Below, one piece after another: positions 58,065 to 64,000 of a stretch of 64,000 bases of DNA. The notes under the pieces are model-generated. The model was not told the origin of the DNA, ran no database searches, and saw only the letters and a list, made by a program, of their open reading frames with translations. Source of the stretch: Sphaerisporangium viridialbum (GTDB taxonomy: Bacteria > Actinomycetota > Actinomycetes > Streptosporangiales > Streptosporangiaceae); NCBI RefSeq assembly GCF_049674955.1, contig NZ_CP187232.1, positions 7,502,001 to 7,566,000 on the forward strand. The letters run 5' to 3'. The stretch's first letter is position 1. Every line of letters begins with the position of its first letter. The position numbers and the translations under genes were made by a program.

Positions 58065-59777
58065 TCAGCGGGTGGCGCGGTTGACGGCCGACAGGATGGC
58101 CTTGAGGGAGGCGGTGACGGTGTTGGCGTCGACGCCGATGCCCCACAGCACGCGGTCGCCGACCTGGCACTCGACGTAGGCGGCGGCGCGGGCGTCGCTG
58201 CCGGCGCTCATGGCGTGCTCGGTGTAGTCGAGCACCCGTACGTCGACCCCGACGCTGCTGAGCGCGTCGACGAACGCCGAGATGGGCCCGTTGCCCACGC
58301 CCTCGACCTCGCGGATCTGGCCGTCGACGCGGATGTCGGCGCTGATGGCGTCCTTCTCGTCCACCTGCGAGACGTTGCGGTGGGCCAGCAGGCCGAAGCT
58401 GCCCCAGGGCTTCGCGGGGTTCGGCAGGAACTCGTCGCTGAAGACCTCCCACATCTGGGCGGGGGTGACCTCGCCGCCCTGGGTGTCGGTGTGTGCCTGG
58501 ATGACGCCGGAGAACTCGATCTGCAGGCGGCGCGGGAGGTCGAAGCCGTGCTCGGCCTTCATGATGTACGCGACGCCGCCCTTGCCGGACTGGCTGTTGA
58601 CCCGGATGACGGCCTCGTAGGTGCGGCCGACGTCCTTGGGGTCGATCGGCAGGTAGGGCACGGCCCACGCGAAGTCGTCGACCGCCGCCCCGGCCGCCGT
58701 CGCGTCGCGGTCGAGGGCCTCCAGGCCCTTCTTGATGGCGTCCTGGTGGGAGCCGGAGAAGGCGGTGTACACCAGCTCGCCGCCGTACGGGTGGCGGGGG
58801 TGGACCGGGAGCTGGTTGCAGTACTCCACGACGCGGCGGATCTCGTCGATGTCGCCGAAGTCGATCATCGGGTCGACGCCCTGGGAGAAGAGGTTCATGC
58901 CCAGCGTGACCAGGCAGACGTTGCCGGTGCGCTCGCCGTTGCCGAACAGGCAGCCCTCGATGCGGTCGGCCCCGGCCTGGAAGCCCAGCTCGGCGGCGGC
59001 GACGGCCGTGCCCCGGTCGTTGTGGGGGTGCAGCGACAGCACGATCGAGTCGCGGTAGGCCAGGTTGCGGTGCATCCACTCGATCTGGTCGGCGTAGACG
59101 TTGGGCGTGGCCATCTCGACGGTCGCGGGCAGGTTGATGATGACCTTGCGGTCGGGCGTGGGCTGCCACACGTCGTTGACGGCGTCGCAGACCTCGACGG
59201 CGTACTCCAGCTCGGTGCCGGTGAAGGACTCCGGCGAGTACTGGAAGTAGATCTCGGTGTCGCCCATCTGGGCGGCGAGCTTCTTGCACAGCTTCGCGCC
59301 CTCGACGGCGATCGCCGTGATGCCGTCCTTGTCCTGGCCGAACACCACACGGCGCTGCAGGGTCGAGGTGGAGTTGTAGAGGTGGACGATGGCCTGCTTG
59401 GCGCCCCGCACGGCCTCGAAGGTGCGCTCGATCAGCTCGGCCCTCGCCTGGGTCAGCACCTGGATCACCACGTCGTCGGGGACGCGGCCCTCCTCGATGA
59501 TCTGCCGAACGAAATCGAAGTCGGTCTGCGAGGCGGCGGGGAAACCGACCTCGATCTCCTTGTAGCCCATGCGTACCAGCAGCTCGAACATCTGGAGCTT
59601 GCGGTGGGGGTCCATGGGGTCGATCAGCGCCTGGTTGCCGTCGCGCAGGTCGACCGCGCACCACTGGGGGGCCCGGTCGATGACCTTGTCGGGCCAGGTG
59701 CGGTCGGCCAGGCGCACGGGGGCGAACGCCTGGTAGCGCTGGAACGGCATGGGGCTGGGCTGCTGCTGGGGATACAT
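58065..59777 (-). CDS. leuA: 2-isopropylmalate synthase
   Basis: 570 residues, ATG 59777 after AGGAGC. The long actinobacterial form: TIM-barrel domain with CAVDLRDGNQALIDPM and LSLHPHNDRGTAVAAAELG (metal ligands), and the LeuA regulatory domain at the C-terminus (VEGVGNGPISAFVDALSSVG, Leu feedback). It makes the first committed intermediate of leucine from 2-oxoisovalerate and acetyl-CoA. A leader ORF and attenuator upstream suggest control by leucine supply. Confidence 0.97.
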   Translation of the reverse strand: MYPQQQPSPMPFQRYQAFAPVRLADRTWPDKVIDRAPQWCAVDLRDGNQALIDPMDPHRKLQMFELLVRMGYKEIEVGFPAASQTDFDFVRQIIEEGRVPDDVVIQVLTQARAELIERTFEAVRGAKQAIVHLYNSTSTLQRRVVFGQDKDGITAIAVEGAKLCKKLAAQMGDTEIYFQYSPESFTGTELEYAVEVCDAVNDVWQPTPDRKVIINLPATVEMATPNVYADQIEWMHRNLAYRDSIVLSLHPHNDRGTAVAAAELGFQAGADRIEGCLFGNGERTGNVCLVTLGMNLFSQGVDPMIDFGDIDEIRRVVEYCNQLPVHPRHPYGGELVYTAFSGSHQDAIKKGLEALDRDATAAGAAVDDFAWAVPYLPIDPKDVGRTYEAVIRVNSQSGKGGVAYIMKAEHGFDLPRRLQIEFSGVIQAHTDTQGGEVTPAQMWEVFSDEFLPNPAKPWGSFGLLAHRNVSQVDEKDAISADIRVDGQIREVEGVGNGPISAFVDALSSVGVDVRVLDYTEHAMSAGSDARAAAYVECQVGDRVLWGIGVDANTVTASLKAILSAVNRATR

Positions 59778-59898
59778 TGCGTGCTCCTGATCGGTTTCTG
59801 AACCGGGGCGGCACACGGCAGGACATCACGCCTGAACTGGTCTGACGGATCAGAGAGAGGTCGCCACCGGGATTGACCCACAAGCGGCCGACGCGCAT

Positions 59899-59947
59899 GG
59901 CTCGCTCCGCGACGAGGGAGCCGGCCTCTTACAGGCCCTCGCCGCGG
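59899..59947 (-). promoter_or_regulatory. Two mutually exclusive hairpins (leuA attenuator)
   Basis: Arm 59907-59918 can pair with 59936-59947, in the end of the leader peptide (11 of 12 bp), or it can fold inside the hairpin 59899-59922 (GGCTCCCTCGTCGCGGAGCG on the minus strand, then AGCC). The two folds share the same bases, so only one can form. This is the logic of ribosome-mediated attenuation: stalling on the leader would free the arm and select one fold. Confidence 0.6.
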
Positions 59948-59973
59948 CAGCTAAGAAGCAGCCCGCGCAGCAT
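59929..59973 (-). CDS. leuA leader peptide, 14 aa, leucine-rich
   Basis: ATG 59973 to TAA gives MLRGLLLSCRGEGL: five leucines in 14 residues, with three in a row. A TACGGT (-10-like) lies about 6 bases upstream, so the start is likely leaderless. The stop falls next to the attenuator arms. Leader peptides with Leu runs upstream of leuA are known in actinobacteria; this one is read from the sequence. Confidence 0.65.
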   Translation of the reverse strand: MLRGLLLSCRGEGL

Positions 59974-60108
59974 ACCCAGACCGTAGCAGACCCCGGGGAG
60001 TCGCCGGAACGCGATGCCGGAACCCGGGGGTCGGACCCCTACGAGCACTCGCCCGATGCCGCCGCCTTCCACCCCGTAAGCTCGCATTGGAGATTAGGAG
60101 GCACGAAG

Positions 60109-60354
60109 ATGCAGGATGGCGAGATCCTCACCAAGATAAAGGAACTCATCGCGGAGGAGCACCTTCTGCGCGAGCGGGTCGGCACGGGAGACGTCTCCGC
60201 CGACGACGAGAAGGCCCGCGTCGGCGAGCTGGAGCAGGCGCTCGACCAGTGCTGGGACCTCCTGCGCCAGCGCAAGGCGCGCCGGGAGTTCGGCGAGGAC
60301 CCCGACTTCTCCACCCCGCGCCCCGTCGACGAGGTCGAGAACTACGACCAGTAG
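60109..60354 (+). CDS. DUF2630 family protein
   Basis: 81 residues, ATG 60109, GGAGG upstream. The helical family pattern is ILTKIKELIAEEHLLRERV ... LGELEQALDQCWDLLRQRKA-type (here VGELEQALDQCWDLLRQRKA), then a conserved tail of RREFGEDPDFSTPR and VENYDQ. Function is unknown; the family occurs in actinobacteria. A terminator follows. Confidence 0.9.
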   Translation: MQDGEILTKIKELIAEEHLLRERVGTGDVSADDEKARVGELEQALDQCWDLLRQRKARREFGEDPDFSTPRPVDEVENYDQ

Positions 60355-60370
60355 CCACCAAGCGCGTACG

Positions 60371-60403
60371 ACGGCCAGGTTTTCGCCAAGAAAGCCTGGC
60401 CGT
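60371..60403 (+). terminator. Terminator downstream of DUF2630
   Basis: ACGGCCAGG (60371-60379) pairs with CCTGGCCGT (60395-60403) with a 15-base loop, followed by a T-rich TGCTGTCGTGTCTTTG. Confidence 0.75.
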
Positions 60404-60545
60404 TGCTGTCGTGTCTTTGCCGCTCGTTTCGCCAACAGACGCCATTAGCGGGCTGTAATCGGATTACAACCACATGTAGCACGATTGTCAGCCGTGGCGG
60501 GGGGTGTGTCGTGCGAGCGCTACGCGACCCTGAGGGGGTGGTCCC

Positions 60546-62216
60546 GTGACCTCCACCCGAGCGTCCCGAATCGAGGAGCCCCGCAAGCCCGTCCGCAAGG
60601 GCCAGCTCATCATCAGATGGGCGACCACCACCGACCACAAGGTCATCGGCAACCTGTACCTCGTCACGTCCTTCCTGTTCTTCTTGCTCGCGGGCGTGCT
60701 GGCGATGATCATCCGCGCCGAGCTGGCCCAGCCCGGCCTGCAGTTCGTCACCCAGAAGCGCTACAACGAGCTGTTCACCATGCACGGCGCGCTCATGCTG
60801 CTGCTGTTCGCCACCCCGCTGTTCGCCGGCTTCGCGAACGCGATCATGCCGCTGCAGATCGGTTCCCCCGACGTGGCCTTCCCCCGGCTCAACATGCTGA
60901 GCTACTGGCTGTTCCTGTTCGGCGGCCTGATCGTCGTCGCCGGATTCTTCACCGCCGACGGCGCGGCGGACTTCGGATGGACCGCCTACGCGCCCCTGTC
61001 CACCGACACCTACTCGCCCGGCATCGGCAAGGGACTGTGGATCGTCGGGCTGGTCCTGTCGGGACTCGGGACGATCCTCGGCGCGGTGAACTTCATCACC
61101 ACGATCATCTGCATGCGCGCGCCGGGCATGACCATGTTCCGGATGCCGATCTTCACGTGGAACATCCTGCTCACCAGCGTGCTGGTGCTGCTGGCCTTCC
61201 CGGTGCTGGCCGCCGCGCTGCTGGTGCTGGGGATCGACAGGGAGCTCGGCGCGCACGTCTTCCGCGCCGAGAACGGCGGCGCCCTGCTGTGGCAGCACCT
61301 GTTCTGGTTCTTCGGGCATCCGGAGGTGTACATCATCGCGTTGCCGTTCTTCGGCATCATCACCGAGGTGCTCCCGGTCTTCAGCCGCAAGCCGGTCTTC
61401 GGCTACATAGGCCTGGTCGGGGCGACGATCGCCATCGCGGGGCTGTCAGCCGTGGTGTGGGCCCACCACATGTTCGTCACCGGTCACGTGCTGCTGCCGT
61501 TCTTCTCGTTCATGTCGTTCCTCATCGCCGTGCCGACGGGGGTGAAGTTCTTCAACTGGGTCGGCACGATGTGGCGGGGCCACCTGTCGTTCGAGTCGCC
61601 GATGCTGTTCGCCGTCGGCTTCCTGGCCACGTTCCTGCTGGGCGGGCTCACCGGCGTGATCCTCGCCTCACCACCGCTGGACTTCCACGTGAGCGACACC
61701 TACTTCGTGGTCGCGCACTTCCACTACGTCGTCTTCGGCACCGTCGTCTTCGCGATGTTCGCCGGGTTCTACTTCTGGTGGCCGAAGATCACCGGCAGGA
61801 TGCTCAACGACACGCTGGGCAAATGGCACTTCTGGCTGCTGTTCATCGGCTTCCACGCCACCTTCCTGGTGCAGCACTTGCTGGGCACCGAAGGCTTTCC
61901 GCGCCGCTACGCCGACTACTCCCCCACGGACGGCTTCACGACCCTCAACCTGGTCTCCTCGATAGGCGCCTTCATCCTCGGCGCCTCGACGCTGCCCTTC
62001 CTGTACAACGTCTGGCACACCTGGAGGTACGCCCCGAAGGTGACCGTCGACGACCCGTGGGGGTTCGGCAACTCGCTGGAGTGGGTGACGTCGTGCCCGC
62101 CTCCCCGGCACAACTTCCTGTTCCTCCCGCCGATCCGCTCCGAGCGTCCGGCGTTCGACTACCACTACTCCCACCTCGCCATCGAGACCGAGCGGGCGGG
62201 CAGGACGCGACCGTGA
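60546..62216 (+). CDS. ctaD: Cytochrome c oxidase subunit I
   Basis: 556 residues from GTG 60546. The haem-copper core is complete: FTMHGALMLLLF (haem a His), WFFGHPEVYIIALP (CuB His and the cross-linked Tyr), WAHHMFVTG (two CuB His), and VVAHFHYVVFG (haem His pair). Twelve or more membrane segments. It is the catalytic subunit of the aa3-type oxidase in the membrane. No ctaC, ctaE or ctaB is nearby, so this is a stand-alone copy. Confidence 0.95.
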   Translation: MTSTRASRIEEPRKPVRKGQLIIRWATTTDHKVIGNLYLVTSFLFFLLAGVLAMIIRAELAQPGLQFVTQKRYNELFTMHGALMLLLFATPLFAGFANAIMPLQIGSPDVAFPRLNMLSYWLFLFGGLIVVAGFFTADGAADFGWTAYAPLSTDTYSPGIGKGLWIVGLVLSGLGTILGAVNFITTIICMRAPGMTMFRMPIFTWNILLTSVLVLLAFPVLAAALLVLGIDRELGAHVFRAENGGALLWQHLFWFFGHPEVYIIALPFFGIITEVLPVFSRKPVFGYIGLVGATIAIAGLSAVVWAHHMFVTGHVLLPFFSFMSFLIAVPTGVKFFNWVGTMWRGHLSFESPMLFAVGFLATFLLGGLTGVILASPPLDFHVSDTYFVVAHFHYVVFGTVVFAMFAGFYFWWPKITGRMLNDTLGKWHFWLLFIGFHATFLVQHLLGTEGFPRRYADYSPTDGFTTLNLVSSIGAFILGASTLPFLYNVWHTWRYAPKVTVDDPWGFGNSLEWVTSCPPPRHNFLFLPPIRSERPAFDYHYSHLAIETERAGRTRP

Positions 62217-62220
62217 AACA

Positions 62221-62913
62221 TCAGACGGCCAGGAGGCGGTGGACCTCCTCCTCGTGAAGCTCCTCGGCGCCGCCCGCGCGTACCACGTGGCCCGCGTCGA
62301 GGATGATGAACCGGTCGGCGAGCCTGAGCGCGAGATCGAGGTACTGCTCGACGAGGAGCACGGCGAGCCCGGAGGCGTGCAACCGCTCGATGGCCTCCTC
62401 GATCTCCAGGATGATCGACGGCTGGATGCCCTCGGTGGGCTCGTCGAGTATCAGCAGCTTGGGCCGGGTGACCAGGGCCCGCGCCATGGCGAGCTGCTGC
62501 TGCTGGCCCCCGGACAGGAAGCCCGCCCGCCTCTTCAGCAGCGGCTTGAGCCTGGGGAAGACCGTGAGGGCCTCCTCGATCGCGGAGGGGTCCTTGTGCG
62601 GGGAGGCCTCCAGCGTCACCAACAGGTTCCCCATCACGCTGAGCTGCGGGAACGTCTCGTGCCCCTGGGGGACGTAGCCCAGGCCGAGCCGCACCCGCTC
62701 GTGGGGCCGCAGCCGCGTGACGTCCTTGCCCTCGAACGTGACGGTGCCCGCGGTGGCGGGCAGCACCCCCATGACGGTGTTGAGCAGCGTGGTCTTGCCC
62801 ACGCCGTTGCGTCCCATGACGCAGACCAGGCTGCCCGGCCGCACGTCGAACGACACGCCGAACAGCACGCGCGCCCTGCCGTACCCCGACTCGAGTCCCT
62901 GTACAGACAGCAT
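62221..62913 (-). CDS. urtE: Urea ABC transporter ATP-binding protein UrtE
   Basis: 230 residues, ATG 62913 overlapping the urtD stop. Walker A GRNGVGKTT, VPQGHETFPQLSVMGNL (UrtE-typical), signature LSGGQQQQ, Walker B LLILDEP. It works with UrtD to energise urea import. It is convergent with ctaD, 4 bases apart. Confidence 0.9.
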   Translation of the reverse strand: MLSVQGLESGYGRARVLFGVSFDVRPGSLVCVMGRNGVGKTTLLNTVMGVLPATAGTVTFEGKDVTRLRPHERVRLGLGYVPQGHETFPQLSVMGNLLVTLEASPHKDPSAIEEALTVFPRLKPLLKRRAGFLSGGQQQQLAMARALVTRPKLLILDEPTEGIQPSIILEIEEAIERLHASGLAVLLVEQYLDLALRLADRFIILDAGHVVRAGGAEELHEEEVHRLLAV

Positions 62914-63752
62914 CACTTCACCTCCCCGGCTGCCGAAGCGGCGCCCGAACTCGCGGCCGAACTCGCGGCCGAACTCGCGGCCGAAGCGACGGCCGGATCC
63001 CCGGTCCCGCCTCTTTCCTCGGCGCGGCCGAGATACACCTCCTGGACGCGGGGATCCGCCCTGACCTGGTCGACGGAGCCCTCCACGAGCAGCTTGCCCT
63101 CGTGCAGCACCGTCACCTGGGAGGCGTACCGCCGCAGGAAGTCCATGTCGTGCTCGATCACGATCACCGTGTGGTCCTTGGCGATCTCGGTGAGCAGCTC
63201 GCCCGTGCGCGAGCGCTCGTCCCCCGACATCCCCGCGACCGGCTCGTCGAGGAGCAGCAGCCTGGGGCGCTGGGCGATGAGCATCCCGATCTCCAGCCAC
63301 TGCCGCTGGCCGTGGGACAGCACCCCCGCCGGCTGGTCGGCGAGCGCGTCGAGCCCGGTGGTCGCCATCGCGGCGGCGACGGCCTCGGACACGCCGCGCC
63401 GCCGCCGCGCCAGCGACCACAGCGGACGGCGGAACGACGCGGCCAGGTCGAGGTTCTCCACGACGGTGAGCCGGTCGAACACCACCGAGGTCTGGAACGT
63501 GCGGCCCACGCCCATGCGGACGATCTCGTGCTCCTTGCGGCCGACGAGATCCCAGCCCTCGAACCGCACCGAGCCCGCCGCGGGCCTGGTCAGGCCGGTG
63601 ATCACGTCGATCAGCGTGGTCTTGCCCGCGCCGTTCGGGCCGATGAGGAAGCGCAGCTCCCCCTGCTCGACCGTGAAGTCGACCCCGTCGATCGCCCGGA
63701 ACCCGTCGAAGACCACCGACAGGTCCCGTACCTCCAGCAGGGCGCCGCTCAT
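62913..63752 (-). CDS. urtD: Urea ABC transporter ATP-binding protein UrtD
   Basis: 279 residues. Walker A GPNGAGKTT, the UrtD-type signature LSHGQRQWLEIGM, Walker B LLLLDEPVAGM, H-loop VIEHDM. The C-terminal 30 residues are a low-complexity AASSAASSAASSGAASAAG tail coded by a 12-bp repeat. Its ATG overlaps the urtC stop. Confidence 0.9.
   Translation of the reverse strand: MSGALLEVRDLSVVFDGFRAIDGVDFTVEQGELRFLIGPNGAGKTTLIDVITGLTRPAAGSVRFEGWDLVGRKEHEIVRMGVGRTFQTSVVFDRLTVVENLDLAASFRRPLWSLARRRRGVSEAVAAAMATTGLDALADQPAGVLSHGQRQWLEIGMLIAQRPRLLLLDEPVAGMSGDERSRTGELLTEIAKDHTVIVIEHDMDFLRRYASQVTVLHEGKLLVEGSVDQVRADPRVQEVYLGRAEERGGTGDPAVASAASSAASSAASSGAASAAGEVK
62938..62990. repeat. 12-bp tandem repeat in the urtD tail
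   Basis: GCGGCCGAACTC and close variants recur about four times between 62938 and 62990. On the minus strand they encode the ASSA-type low-complexity tail of UrtD in frame. Confidence 0.65.
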
Positions 63753-64000
63753 GCCCGTGCCCTCCTCGACGGCAGCAGGTCGCGCACGGTGGCGGCCAGG
63801 CCGAAGATGCCCTTGGGTGCCAGCGTCATGACCAGGATGAACAGCGCTCCTTGCAGGTAGAGCCAGCCGTCGGCGAACTCCTCGCTGAAGGAGGTCTTGG
63901 CGTACCCCATGACGACCGCCCCGAGCACGGCGCCCGCGAGCGAGAACCGCCCGCCGACCGCCACCGCGACGACCAGCTCCAGGGAGGGGACGACGCCGAG
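63749..64000 (-). CDS. urtC: Urea ABC transporter permease UrtC (3' part)
   Basis: 84 codons of the C-terminal end are in the window; the gene continues beyond the right edge. The visible part has hydrophobic segments (VAVGGRFSLAGAVLGAVVMGYAKT, LYLQGALFILVMTLAPKGIFG) typical of LivM/UrtC permeases. Its stop overlaps the urtD start, so it is the upstream member of the urtCDE unit. Confidence 0.8.
   Translation of the reverse strand, partial: LGVVPSLELVVAVAVGGRFSLAGAVLGAVVMGYAKTSFSEEFADGWLYLQGALFILVMTLAPKGIFGLAATVRDLLPSRRARA

Larger units (their letters stand above)
59778..60108. other. leuA leader and DUF2630 promoter region
   Basis: The 331-base divergent region includes the leuA leader peptide and hairpins (59899-59973) and about 110 bases between the hairpins and leuA without other features. 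The part from 59974 to 60108 holds the promoters of both transcripts. Confidence 0.5.

Noticed and set aside
58215..59801. 528-codon plus-strand frame opposite leuA
   Set aside because: Antisense of leuA with repetitive Val/Asp/Leu composition; leuA is certain.
1..64000. tRNA, rRNA or insertion-sequence genes
   Set aside because: No cloverleaf, rRNA segment, transposase motif or terminal inverted repeats of an IS were noticed; a computed scan could still find a small one.

Overview
The window is high-GC DNA with dense genes, GTG and TTG starts, many ATGA or GTGA stop/start overlaps and several Actinobacteria-only families (DUF397, DUF6879, DUF6461, DUF5685, DUF6703, DUF3152, DUF2630, CGNR). 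The neighbourhood glyS / znuACB-zur / uppS / recO plus DUF397 and Scr1-type regulator genes suggests a filamentous actinomycete, most likely of the Streptosporangiaceae. That placement is inference from gene content; no rRNA or tRNA gene is present to confirm it.

Layout. 1-1.7 kb: a partial HTH-type gene, a decayed gene fragment and an HNH enzyme of the phosphorothioate-dependent restriction family. 1.8-5.1 kb: the most interesting region, a compact candidate RiPP operon with an E1/ThiF-type adenylating enzyme carrying a PqqD-like domain, a 42-residue precursor-like peptide ending Ser-Gly-Asn-Ser-Asn, a hairpin, a PqqD-fused M50 membrane protease and a DUF6879 protein. 5.6-16.8 kb: accessory and housekeeping genes (DUF4352, VWA protein, orphan N6-type DNA methylase, aldo/keto reductase with divergent LysR, TSUP carrier, RidA, AraC, VOC, MmcQ/YjbR, a Cys/Tyr-rich secreted peptide, DUF3152). 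16.8-19.3 kb: translationally coupled sulfotransferase and acyl-CoA ligase. 19.6-31.5 kb: secreted peptidoglycan amidase, DUF6461, glyS, the znuACB-zur zinc system with a Zur box, CGNR and DUF5685 proteins, uppS and recO.

31.7-41 kb: a CDP-alcohol phosphotransferase/DUF5941 pair, an ABC-2 exporter beside an Lrp gene with a palindrome between them, ddaH-rocD for arginine/ornithine catabolism, a PhoD-like phosphatase and MarR. 40.6-44.3 kb: an amide-use operon (AmiC-like binding protein, APC permease, acetamidase/formamidase). 44.5-50.8 kb: an oxidoreductase with a repeat-coded insertion, GNAT, a beta-propeller protein, an epimerase-YrdB pair and a TetR gene whose upstream regions share one operator motif. 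51-57.8 kb: an HATPase, a frameshifted HTH gene with DUF397, a second ABC exporter with its TetR, and a DUF4143 ATPase preceded by five 23-bp repeats. 58-64 kb: leuA with a leucine-rich leader peptide and two mutually exclusive hairpins, DUF2630, ctaD, and urtE, urtD and the 3' part of urtC of a urea ABC transporter.

How the parts work together. Zinc uptake is wired as znuACB with its own repressor, zur, at the end of the transcript. Nitrogen scavenging recurs in three places: amides, arginine/ornithine and urea. The ThiF/peptide/protease operon is the best candidate for an undescribed system: its two PqqD-like domains and the Asn-terminated peptide resemble the logic of microcin C, where a ThiF homologue (MccB) adenylates a C-terminal Asn.
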